Positions 17,854 to 24,946 of a DNA stretch of 37,628 nucleotides are shown here, one piece after another. How positions within the stretch are numbered: position 1 is the stretch's first letter; each line of letters starts with the position of its first letter. The translations under genes were made by a program, and so were the position numbers. The notes below the pieces were generated by a model, which worked only from the letters and a program-made list of their open reading frames with translations, was not told the origin of the DNA and made no database searches. The stretch lies in contig CAKPXR010000008.1 of assembly GCA_934202215.1 (NCBI GenBank), positions 1 to 37,628 of the forward strand. Reading direction: 5' to 3'. The DNA comes from an uncultured Veillonella sp. (lineage in GTDB: Bacteria; Bacillota; Negativicutes; Veillonellales; Veillonellaceae).

Positions 17854-17895
17854 AAAAGCCGCCCTATAGTTTTAAATACTATAGGGCGGCTTTTT
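17854..17895 (+). terminator. Rho-independent terminator after lepB
   Basis: AAAAGCCGCCCTATAGT (17854-17870) pairs perfectly with ACTATAGGGCGGCTTTT (17878-17894) around a 7-nt loop, with T5 overlapping the stem end. Confidence 0.95.
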
Positions 17896-18269
17896 GTATT
17901 TTTGTAATTGATATTTTACTTTAGATGATGTCTGTAATGATATATTTTAAGAAAAATAGATACTGATAGGTTATTAATTAGGATGTTAATAATAGATATA
18001 CGATAGGAAAATTAATGCTATCTATAAAAGAAATGGCTAATTATATAATGTTTTACATCATATATATTAGAAAATCATATTAAATGTAAATCAACTAATT
18101 AATTATAATAATCATAAATAATAAAATTTACTTCTTAAATATATAAAATTTTAATAAGTAAAATGAAGTTGTGTGAAATTTAATTTTGAAAAATATAGAT
18201 AGAATCTATGTTTATAAGTTGATTTTTATTCATGAAAGAAATTTCATCAAATTTAGTTGTACAAAATGC
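17896..18269 (+). other. Very AT-rich spacer upstream of the ompM1 promoter
   Basis: About 370 bases with no coding potential seen. It contains short inverted repeats, such as ATAGAT-AGA-ATCTAT near 18195 and a GAAATTTC palindrome near 18239. A similar AT-rich block precedes ompM2. Such tracts upstream of a strong promoter may act as UP elements or regulator sites; nothing more specific can be supported. Confidence 0.35.
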
Positions 18270-18298
18270 TTTACAAAAAAATTGGATGATGATATATT
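18270..18298 (+). promoter_or_regulatory. ompM1 promoter
   Basis: -35 TTTACA (18270-18275), exactly 17 bases, -10 TATATT (18293-18298). The predicted start of transcription is near 18305, giving a leader of about 156 nt. The ompM2 promoter has the same -35 and the same spacing. Confidence 0.75.
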
Positions 18299-18302
18299 CT
18301 AA

Positions 18303-18428
18303 TCACAGTAAGGCACCACTAATAAAGAGGTGGGCTGTGATAGATAATATAGTCGAGGAAACGTGGACACTCCTAATATATCTTTCATAGTTATACCGAT
18401 TATACAGTGAATGTCTTCTGATAATATA
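18303..18428 (+). ncRNA. Candidate structured leader RNA of ompM1
   Basis: A 5' hairpin (18303-18308 with 18335-18340; inner CACC 18314-18317 with GGTG 18329-18332) is followed by the core GAGGAAACGTGGACACTCC (18355-18373). The same core occurs in the ompM2 leader. The core is flanked by GATAATATA (18343-18351) and TAATATATC (18374-18382), which pair with small bulges. A second GATAATATA (18420-18428) could take the same partner instead. No named RNA family is recognised; a cis-regulatory role in porin expression is inferred. Confidence 0.55.
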
Positions 18429-18460
18429 AATTTTTATTTATAAGAAAGAAGGAATTCATT

Positions 18461-19723
18461 ATGAAAAAACAATTAGCAACAATTTTTGCAGCAACAGCAG
18501 TATTAGGTGTAACAACAGCATTTGCTGCGAACCCATTCTCCGATGTAACTCCAGATAGCTGGGCATACCAAGCTGTATCTCAATTAGCACAATCTGGTAT
18601 CGTTAATGGTTACCCAGATGGGACTTTCAAAGGTCAAAACAATATCACTCGTTATGAAATGGCTCAAATGGTAGCTAAAGCAATGGCTAACCAAGATCGT
18701 GCTAATGCAGAACAACAAGCGATGATTAACCGCTTGGCAGACGAATTCTCCAATGAGTTGAACAGCTTGGGCGTGCGCGTATCTCGTTTAGAAGATCGTG
18801 TAGGTAATGTAAAAGTAACTGGTGATGCTCGTATCCGTTACCAAGGCTCTGAAGATAAAGGCGTTTACAAAACAAATAGTAAATCCTTAACAGATGGCCG
18901 TGCACGTGTTCAATTCAACGGTAAAGTAAATGATAAAACTGAAGCTGTTGTTCGTGTAAAAGGTAATTATGAATTCGGTGATTCTACAAAAGGTGCTGAT
19001 GCAACAATCGATCGTGCTTATGTAGATCATAAATTTGGTAATCATGTATCCGCTAAAGCTGGTCGTTTCCAACAAACAATTGGTGGCGGTTTAATGTACG
19101 ATGATACATTTGATGGTGCTCAATTGAACGTAGGTAATGACAAAGTTCAAGTACAAGGTGCTTATGGTTACATGATTGATGGTGCTGCTAATGGCAACTC
19201 TAAATCCGATAACCCTTCTGTAGCATATGTAGGTGTTAAAGGTAAAGTTGGTCAAGAATCCACAGTTGGTGGCTTCTACTCCAAATTATCTAGCGGTAAC
19301 TTGAACCATAACGGTTCCACAGTTAACTCTGATAGCCAAGATGTATACGGCTTCAATGCGGACTTCCGTAAAGATAAAGTTTGGGTTGGTGGTGAATGGT
19401 TAAAAGCTTCCAACGTAAATGATTCCCAAGCTTGGACAGCTGGTGTTGGTTATGGTAACTACGATATCGCTAAAAAAGGTACATGGGATGTGAAAGGTCA
19501 ATACTTCAACCAAAAAGCTAACGCTCCAATCGTAAGTTCCACTTGGGACCAAGCATATGACTTAACAAATACTTCTAATGGTTACAAAGGTTACATGGCT
19601 AGCGTAAACTATGCTGTACAAGATAACGTAGGTTTATCTGCTGGTTATGGTTTCAACTCTAAAGACCAAAAAGGTAATGATCTTTCCGATTTCTACCGTG
19701 CAGAATTAAATTACAAATTCTAA
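18461..19723 (+). CDS. ompM1: SLH-domain outer-membrane porin, OmpM type (copy 1)
   Basis: Outer-membrane beta-barrel protein that in Negativicutes anchors the outer membrane to the cell wall through its SLH domain. The 420 residues comprise a signal peptide (MKKQLATIFAATAVLGVTTAFA, cleavage near 22) and one SLH domain (about 23-75; NPFSDVTPDSWAYQAVSQLA, GIVNGYPDGTFKG, ITRYEMAQMVAKAM). A coiled-coil linker (about 78-115) leads to the barrel (about 118-420). The protein ends LNYKF, a C-terminal aromatic signal for Bam-dependent insertion. The RBS region AGAAAGAAGGAATTCA is identical in ompM2. The gene has its own promoter and terminator. The gene symbol follows Veillonella usage by inference. 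Confidence 0.9.
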   Translation: MKKQLATIFAATAVLGVTTAFAANPFSDVTPDSWAYQAVSQLAQSGIVNGYPDGTFKGQNNITRYEMAQMVAKAMANQDRANAEQQAMINRLADEFSNELNSLGVRVSRLEDRVGNVKVTGDARIRYQGSEDKGVYKTNSKSLTDGRARVQFNGKVNDKTEAVVRVKGNYEFGDSTKGADATIDRAYVDHKFGNHVSAKAGRFQQTIGGGLMYDDTFDGAQLNVGNDKVQVQGAYGYMIDGAANGNSKSDNPSVAYVGVKGKVGQESTVGGFYSKLSSGNLNHNGSTVNSDSQDVYGFNADFRKDKVWVGGEWLKASNVNDSQAWTAGVGYGNYDIAKKGTWDVKGQYFNQKANAPIVSSTWDQAYDLTNTSNGYKGYMASVNYAVQDNVGLSAGYGFNSKDQKGNDLSDFYRAELNYKF

Positions 19724-19736
19724 TTCCCTCACAAAC

Positions 19737-19765
19737 AAAAAAGACTTCTTCGGAAGTCTTTTTTT
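19737..19765 (+). terminator. Rho-independent terminator after ompM1
   Basis: AAAAAAGACTTC (19737-19748), TTCG tetraloop (19749-19752), GAAGTCTTTTTT (19753-19764), T-run. It makes ompM1 a single-gene transcript. Confidence 0.95.
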
Positions 19766-20132
19766 GTTGTATATGAATATATAATATTTTATTTTGTATA
19801 TAATAGTATATATATAGTAAAATAAATCTATATATAATAAAAGTTAAAAATTTATTTGATTAGTATATAGATAGAATTTTTACGCAATATATTGTATGAG
19901 GCATTTATGAACCATTTGTACATAAAATCACTTAATAAAAATTAATCAACGCATTATTAATTAGTAAAACTTAATAATAAATATGATAATAAATCTCATT
20001 TATTATAAAAATAGATAAAATTTGATATTTTTAATAAAAAAAATATAATCCATAAAAGCAGATAAAATCTGAATTTCATGTCTTTTTTAATTATAAAATT
20101 TTTGTGATGAGAATGAAATTGAGAAAAAAGGG
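19766..20132 (+). other. Very AT-rich spacer upstream of the ompM2 promoter
   Basis: About 370 bases without coding potential. It contains CAATATATTGTAT (19885-19897) directly followed by GAGGCATT; both words also occur upstream of lpxI. It also shares TATAGATAGAAT with the spacer before ompM1. Otherwise low-complexity A/T sequence. Confidence 0.35.
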
Positions 20133-20161
20133 TTTACACGAAAATTAGGTTATGCTAATAT
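20133..20161 (+). promoter_or_regulatory. ompM2 promoter
   Basis: -35 TTTACA (20133-20138), 17 bases, -10 TAATAT (20156-20161). Predicted transcript start near 20168 and a leader of about 162 nt, matching the layout before ompM1. Confidence 0.75.
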
Positions 20162-20183
20162 CACCCTACAAGAAGTAACAAAC

Positions 20184-20272
20184 ACATGAAACGAAGAACT
20201 TCGATGTAGAATGTGGCGAGGAAACGTGGACACTCCCAAAAATTCTTAATCTGAAGAACAGAGTAGAATGTG
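20184..20272 (+). ncRNA. Candidate structured leader RNA of ompM2
   Basis: A 5' hairpin (ACAT 20184-20187 with ATGT 20204-20207; inner CGAAG 20192-20196 with CTTCG 20199-20203) precedes the core GAGGAAACGTGGACACTCC (20218-20236). AGAAT (20208-20212) pairs with ATTCT (20242-20246), and TGG with CCA, to enclose the core. GTAGAATGTG occurs at 20206-20215 and again at 20263-20272, so ATTCT has two alternative partners. Flanking sequences differ from the ompM1 leader while pairing is kept. Confidence 0.55.
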
Positions 20273-20329
20273 AAGGTTATGACTTGTAACATTTTATATT
20301 TCTATTTTTCAGAAAGAAGGAATTCAACT

Positions 20330-21541
20330 ATGAAAAAACAATTCGCAGCAATCTTTGCAGCAACAGCAGTTTTGGGTGTAACTACTGCATTCGCAGCTAA
20401 CCCATTCTCCGATGTAACTCCAGATTCTTGGGCATACCAAGCAGTTTCCCAATTGGCAAACGCTGGTATCGTTAATGGTTACCCAGATGGTACTTTCAAA
20501 GGCCAAAACAACATCACTCGTTACGAAATGGCTCAAATGGTAGCTAAAGCTATGGCTAACCAAGACCGCGCTAACGCTGAACAACAAGCTATGATCAACC
20601 GTTTGGCTGATGAATTCTCCAACGAATTGAACAACTTGGGCGTTCGTGTAGCTCGCTTGGAAGACCGCGTAGGTAACGTAAAAGTTACTGGTGATGCTCG
20701 TCTTCGTTACCGTGATGCTGAACATGCTGACTCCAAATTCGATGCTCGTGCACGTGTACAATTCAATGCAAAAGTAAACGATCGTACTGACGCAGTTGTT
20801 CGTGTAACTTCTGGTAACTTCGAATTGGGTGACTCCACTACTAATGGTAATGCTAACGCTACAATCGACCGCGCTTATGTTAACCATAAATTCGGCGAAC
20901 GTGTATCCTTGAAAGCTGGTCGTTTTAACCAAGTTATCGGTGGCGGCTTAGCATTTGATGGTACTTTCGACGGTGCTCAATTAAACGCTGGCAACGACAA
21001 AATCCAAGCTCAAGCAGCTTACGGTTACATGGTATCCGGTGAAGCAGCTGGCTTGACTAAAGATCAAAACGTAACTAACACTTACCTTGGCTTGAACGGT
21101 AAAGTAGGTAAACACACTATGCTTGGTGGTTTCTACGATCGCGTAAACCAAGATAGCACTAACGGTTACAAAAATATCTACGGCTTCAACGCTAATGCTA
21201 ACTTCGACAAAGTTTGGGTTGGTGGCGAATGGTTAAAAGATTCCCACGTTGACGACTCTCAAGCTTGGACTGCAGGTCTTGGCTATGGTAACTACAACAT
21301 CGCTAAAAAAGGTTCTTGGGATGTTAAAGGCCAATACTTCAACGCTAAAGCTAACGCTCCTATCGTTGATACTACTTACAACCACATCTACCCTACAGAT
21401 GCTAAAGGTTGGATGGCTTCCGTTAACTATGCATTGCAAAACAACGTTGGCTTGTCTGCTAACTACGGCTTCGACTGGAAAGACCAAAACGGTAACGACA
21501 AAGCTGACTTCTACCGTGCAGACCTTAACTACAAATTCTAG
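20330..21541 (+). CDS. ompM2: SLH-domain outer-membrane porin, OmpM type (copy 2)
   Basis: Paralogue of the preceding porin with the same layout in 403 residues: signal peptide MKKQFAAIFAATAVLGVTTAFA, SLH domain, coiled-coil linker, barrel ending DLNYKF. The first ~115 residues are nearly identical to copy 1, while the barrel diverges mainly in loops. Start ATG 20330 has AGAAGG (20315-20320) 9 nt upstream and begins the signal peptide; an in-frame ATG at 20270 lies in the leader and would spoil it. Codon choice leans strongly to C-ending codons (AAC, TTC, GAC, TAC) more than in copy 1 and neighbours, which suggests very high expression. Confidence 0.9.
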   Translation: MKKQFAAIFAATAVLGVTTAFAANPFSDVTPDSWAYQAVSQLANAGIVNGYPDGTFKGQNNITRYEMAQMVAKAMANQDRANAEQQAMINRLADEFSNELNNLGVRVARLEDRVGNVKVTGDARLRYRDAEHADSKFDARARVQFNAKVNDRTDAVVRVTSGNFELGDSTTNGNANATIDRAYVNHKFGERVSLKAGRFNQVIGGGLAFDGTFDGAQLNAGNDKIQAQAAYGYMVSGEAAGLTKDQNVTNTYLGLNGKVGKHTMLGGFYDRVNQDSTNGYKNIYGFNANANFDKVWVGGEWLKDSHVDDSQAWTAGLGYGNYNIAKKGSWDVKGQYFNAKANAPIVDTTYNHIYPTDAKGWMASVNYALQNNVGLSANYGFDWKDQNGNDKADFYRADLNYKF

Positions 21542-21560
21542 TTTGATAGTTAACCATATA

Positions 21561-21590
21561 AAAGGGACTCCTTCGGGAGTCTCTTTTTTT
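21561..21590 (+). terminator. Rho-independent terminator after ompM2
   Basis: AAAGGGACTCC (21561-21571), TTCG loop (21572-21575), GGAGTCTCTTT (21576-21586), then T's. Same UUCG-loop design as after ompM1. Confidence 0.95.
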
Positions 21591-21785
21591 GTATTTAATA
21601 TATACTCCTATAATAAATTGATATAGAATACCCTTTATTATGCTATTTTAGTAATATACTGAGTAATTTTACGTAATATTTATTACCAATAAAATTGGTT
21701 ACTAATAAAGTTGACTTATGTGTTTTGAAATTTTATTTTATATTGATGTATTACTGTATATTTCTATCTAAATAAGCTATATAAA

Positions 21786-21794
21786 TGGTATAAT
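21786..21794 (+). promoter_or_regulatory. Extended -10 promoter of the HAD phosphatase gene
   Basis: A perfect TATAAT (21789-21794) is preceded by TGG (TGN extended -10). No good -35 is seen at 17 bases. It lies about 35 bases before the start codon and is the likely promoter for the HAD-rapZ-yvcK-whiA group. Confidence 0.6.
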
Positions 21795-21829
21795 AAAGAG
21801 TATTAGATTTATTTGTAAAGGAGGTAAGA

Positions 21830-22642
21830 ATGAATCCTTCTTTTTCTCATATTAAAATGGTGGCTATAGATTGTGATGAAACCTTGGTACGAAGTGATAA
21901 TACTGTTTCTGAGTATACAGTGAATGTATTACATCGTTTACAGCAGAAGGGGGTTCATATAACTATTGCTACAGGTCGTATGTTTCAAACAGCAAAACCA
22001 ATTGGTGTCGCATTACATCTTGGCAATGTTCCTATGATTCTATTTTCTGGTGGATTAATTCAGGAGTTGGAAACGGGATATAAGCTATTTGAACAAACAG
22101 TTCCTATAGATGTAGTTCACCGTATTTTTCAATTGGCTCAACAATATAATTGGCATATACAAGCTTATGTAAATGATCATTTACTATGTCATCATAGAAA
22201 CTGGCAATCTGATCGTTATGAGCAGCAAACTGGGGCTGTAGCTGAGTTTTTAGGTGATACAATCTATACACTTTCTTCTGAACCTAATAAGCTTATTGCT
22301 ATTGATACAGAAGAGGGTATTGATCGAATTATTGATATTCTAAAGTCTTTAGTTGGTAAGGAAGTTACATTGGTGCGTAGTCAACGGGATTTTCTTGAAA
22401 TTACTGCACCTAATGTATCAAAAGGTCAAGCCTTAGCACAATTAGCTAGAGATAGTCATATTGATTTAGAAAATATAATTTCCTTTGGTAATGCTGAAAA
22501 TGATATTTCTATGCTAAGTGAAACTGGATATTCGGTAGCCGTTTCAAATGCTACGGAACATGTAAAAGCTGTGGCTCATGAAGTATGTGGACATCATAAT
22601 GAAGATGGTGTAGCTCATTGGATTGAAAAGAATCTTTTATAA
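21830..22642 (+). CDS. Cof-type HAD-IIB phosphatase
   Basis: Probable sugar-phosphate or nucleotide phosphatase of the Cof/YidA group in the cytoplasm. The 270 residues carry HAD motif I at MVAIDCDETLVRSDN (Asp14, Asp16), motif II near ITIATGR, a C2-type cap (about 85-190) and motif IV ISFGNAENDISML. The NVSKGQALAQLA segment is typical of the family. The substrate cannot be read from the sequence. RBS AAAGGAGGT precedes ATG 21830, and the gene lies 12 bases before rapZ, so it probably heads that operon. Confidence 0.88.
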   Translation: MNPSFSHIKMVAIDCDETLVRSDNTVSEYTVNVLHRLQQKGVHITIATGRMFQTAKPIGVALHLGNVPMILFSGGLIQELETGYKLFEQTVPIDVVHRIFQLAQQYNWHIQAYVNDHLLCHHRNWQSDRYEQQTGAVAEFLGDTIYTLSSEPNKLIAIDTEEGIDRIIDILKSLVGKEVTLVRSQRDFLEITAPNVSKGQALAQLARDSHIDLENIISFGNAENDISMLSETGYSVAVSNATEHVKAVAHEVCGHHNEDGVAHWIEKNLL

Positions 22643-22654
22643 TGGAGTAAAACT

Positions 22655-23569
22655 ATGGAAGCATTTCGTTTATTAATTGTTACCGGCATGTCTGGTGCCG
22701 GTAAAACACAGGTACTTCAAGCATTAGAGGATATGGGCTATCTGTGTATTGATAATATTCCTCCTGTACTTATTCCTAAGCTAAGTGAAATTTGTCGACA
22801 AGGTGGGGAACGTACAAACCGTGTAGCTTTAGTTGTAGATATTCGCGGTGGTGAATTCTTTGAAGCCCTTTCTTCATCTCTTGAAACATTAAGAGAAATG
22901 AAGGTAGATTATGAAATCGTCTTTATGGATGCCACAGATGAGACTTTAATTAGAAGATATAAAGAAAGTCGTCGTAGCCATCCGTTAGCTCCAGATGGAC
23001 TTATCACTACAGGATTAAAAGAAGAGCGTCAAATTTTAGATTCTGTACGTCATAAAGCAGATTTCATCATTGATACAACAAATATGAAGACAGCTAGCCT
23101 AAAAGAGTATTTAAAAACTCGCTTTACTCAAGTCGATGAAGGTCATGGTATGTCTATTACGGTTGTTAGCTTTGGCTTTAAGTATGGTCTCCCTTTAGAT
23201 GCGGATATGGTTTGGGATGTACGATTTTTACCAAATCCATTCTATATTCCAGATTTTCGTCATAAGACAGGCCGTGTGAAAGCTGTAAATGAATATATTC
23301 ACTCCTTTGAGGTTACAGAAGAGTTTAAAAAGCGTTATTTTGATACTATAGATTTTCTTGTACCTAATTATGAACAAGAAGGTAAATCTCAATTTATCGT
23401 AGCTGTAGGTTGTACTGGTGGTATGCATAGATCTGTGGCCATGGCAGAAGCATTATATTCCCATCTCTTGGAAAAAGGGTATCGTGTTTCTGTAGAACAT
23501 AGAGATATGATGAAAAATAATGTAGAAGAAGATTATAATCCTCATGAGATTAAAACGCTTGGTAACTAG
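22655..23569 (+). CDS. rapZ: RNase adapter / nucleotide-binding protein RapZ (YvcJ family)
   Basis: P-loop protein of the RapZ/YvcJ family. In enterobacteria RapZ guides RNase E to the GlmZ small RNA to control amino-sugar synthesis; in Firmicutes YvcJ binds and hydrolyses nucleotides and its role is less clear. The 304 residues show Walker A GMSGAGKT (11-18), MGYLCIDNIPP, and the conserved C-terminal domain with SFGFKYGLPLDADMVWDVRFLPNP, VAVGCTGGMHRSV and EHRDM. Order rapZ-yvcK-whiA is the standard Firmicutes arrangement. Confidence 0.95.
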   Translation: MEAFRLLIVTGMSGAGKTQVLQALEDMGYLCIDNIPPVLIPKLSEICRQGGERTNRVALVVDIRGGEFFEALSSSLETLREMKVDYEIVFMDATDETLIRRYKESRRSHPLAPDGLITTGLKEERQILDSVRHKADFIIDTTNMKTASLKEYLKTRFTQVDEGHGMSITVVSFGFKYGLPLDADMVWDVRFLPNPFYIPDFRHKTGRVKAVNEYIHSFEVTEEFKKRYFDTIDFLVPNYEQEGKSQFIVAVGCTGGMHRSVAMAEALYSHLLEKGYRVSVEHRDMMKNNVEEDYNPHEIKTLGN

Positions 23570-23581
23570 ATAGGGGTTATT

Positions 23582-24931
23582 ATGTTACGAAAAAGATGGT
23601 TCCGGTGGCTTATTCCGGGCCTAAATATAAAACGTTGGCTTGCCCTCTTTAGTTGTGGTGTAGGTCTTTTAATTATTGGCATTTCTTTGATGTTTAACTA
23701 TCAATGGCTTGCTGTTCTTGAAGACATTGTACTAGCTTTCTCCTATAATATGACGGGCTTTTACAATTATAATGTACTCATTGCTGTGGGCGCAGTTATG
23801 TTATCGATTGGTGCCGTTCTTATGTTAATCGGTACTAGTAAGGTTGTTAAAACGATTATTCGCGCTGTATTACCTAATCCTGATAGTAAGGTATCAGATA
23901 TTATTTTTCAAAATATACGCTTAGATAAAGGGCCTAAAATTGTTGTTATCGGTGGTGGTACAGGTCTTTCTAATTTGTTGCGTGGATTGAAAACACATAC
24001 GTCTAATTTATCTGCTATTGTTACAGTTGCTGATGATGGTGGTTCCTCTGGTCGCTTACGTGAAGACTTTAAAATGATTGCTCCTGGCGATTTAAGGAAC
24101 TGCTTGGTTGCATTGGCAGAACAAGAAGGGGTTATGGAAAATCTTTTCCGTTATCGCTTTGAAGGTAAAAATGAGCTATCTGGTCATAGTTTTGGCAATC
24201 TTTTTATTACAGCTCTTGCTCAAGTTTATGATGGTGATGTGGAGGAAGCTCTTGAAGCGGCTAGTAAATTATTGCGTGTACGCGGTCGTGTAATTCCATC
24301 ATCTACAGAGTTTATTAAATTAGTAGCAGAAATGACAGATGGTACCACTGTAGAAGGTGAAAGTAATATTCCTAATTCTGGTAAACGTATTCGCCATATG
24401 TATAGTGAACCTGCGCAACCTAAACCAGAGGGTGCTGCTTTGCGTGCCATCGATGAAGCAGATGTAATTATCTTTGGACCTGGTAGTTTATATACTAGTA
24501 TTATTCCTAATTTATTGACTGATAAGCTAGCTTCTCATGTAAGGGCAAGTAAAGCCAATAAAATTTACATTGCTAATGTTATGACTCAACCTGGAGAAAC
24601 GACAGGCTATACGTTAAGTGATCATGTAGAGGCTCTTATTGCTCATGGTGGTGAAGGTATTGTGGATACTGTACTAGCTAATGATGGTCCATTACCAATT
24701 CAAATGGTTGAGCAGTATAGTGCAGTAGGTTCTGAACCGGTGGCATTAGATACTAAGAAGCTACAAGCTAAAGGAATTCGTACGATTCGAGCTACATTAA
24801 TCAGTCCGAAAAAGCCTGCAGTTCATGATCCTGAGCGGCTAGGTAAAGTAATTATGGATATTGTTCATGCCATGCAATCAGATACTGAACCACATATCCT
24901 AGAGTATTATCTCCAACGTGATGATCATTAA
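23582..24931 (+). CDS. yvcK: Gluconeogenesis factor YvcK family, membrane-anchored form
   Basis: YvcK/CofD-like protein; in B. subtilis it is needed on gluconeogenic carbon sources, affects cell shape and binds UDP-sugars. Of 449 residues, the core starts near 118 with KIVVIGGGTGLSNLLRGLK, followed by VADDGGSSGRLREDF, PGDLRNCLVALAE, HSFGNLFITAL, IFGPGSLYTSIIPNLL and NVMTQPGETTGYT. The ~115-residue N-terminal extension holds two membrane helices (about 18-40 and 63-88), absent from the ~317-residue B. subtilis protein. This would tether the protein to the inner membrane. It lies between rapZ and whiA. Confidence 0.92.
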   Translation: MLRKRWFRWLIPGLNIKRWLALFSCGVGLLIIGISLMFNYQWLAVLEDIVLAFSYNMTGFYNYNVLIAVGAVMLSIGAVLMLIGTSKVVKTIIRAVLPNPDSKVSDIIFQNIRLDKGPKIVVIGGGTGLSNLLRGLKTHTSNLSAIVTVADDGGSSGRLREDFKMIAPGDLRNCLVALAEQEGVMENLFRYRFEGKNELSGHSFGNLFITALAQVYDGDVEEALEAASKLLRVRGRVIPSSTEFIKLVAEMTDGTTVEGESNIPNSGKRIRHMYSEPAQPKPEGAALRAIDEADVIIFGPGSLYTSIIPNLLTDKLASHVRASKANKIYIANVMTQPGETTGYTLSDHVEALIAHGGEGIVDTVLANDGPLPIQMVEQYSAVGSEPVALDTKKLQAKGIRTIRATLISPKKPAVHDPERLGKVIMDIVHAMQSDTEPHILEYYLQRDDH

Positions 24932-24946
24932 TGAGAAGGGATACCT

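Noticed and set aside
18355-18373. Core GAGGAAACGTGGACACTCC looks a little like the GAGGAAAGTCCGGGCTCC segment of RNase P RNA
   Set aside because: Two copies in ~160-nt mRNA leaders, no room for the ~350-nt RNase P fold and no other RNase P conserved regions nearby.
20270-20329. In-frame ATG 60 bases upstream of ompM2 as the true start
   Set aside because: It would put MKVMTCNILYFYFSERRNST before the signal peptide, lacks a ribosome site, and falls in the leader; ompM1 starts at the position equal to 20330.
20324-20932. 202-codon open frame on the minus strand across ompM2
   Set aside because: Shadow of the biased codon use of ompM2; Ser/Thr/Cys/Val-rich composition, no ribosome site, no family character.
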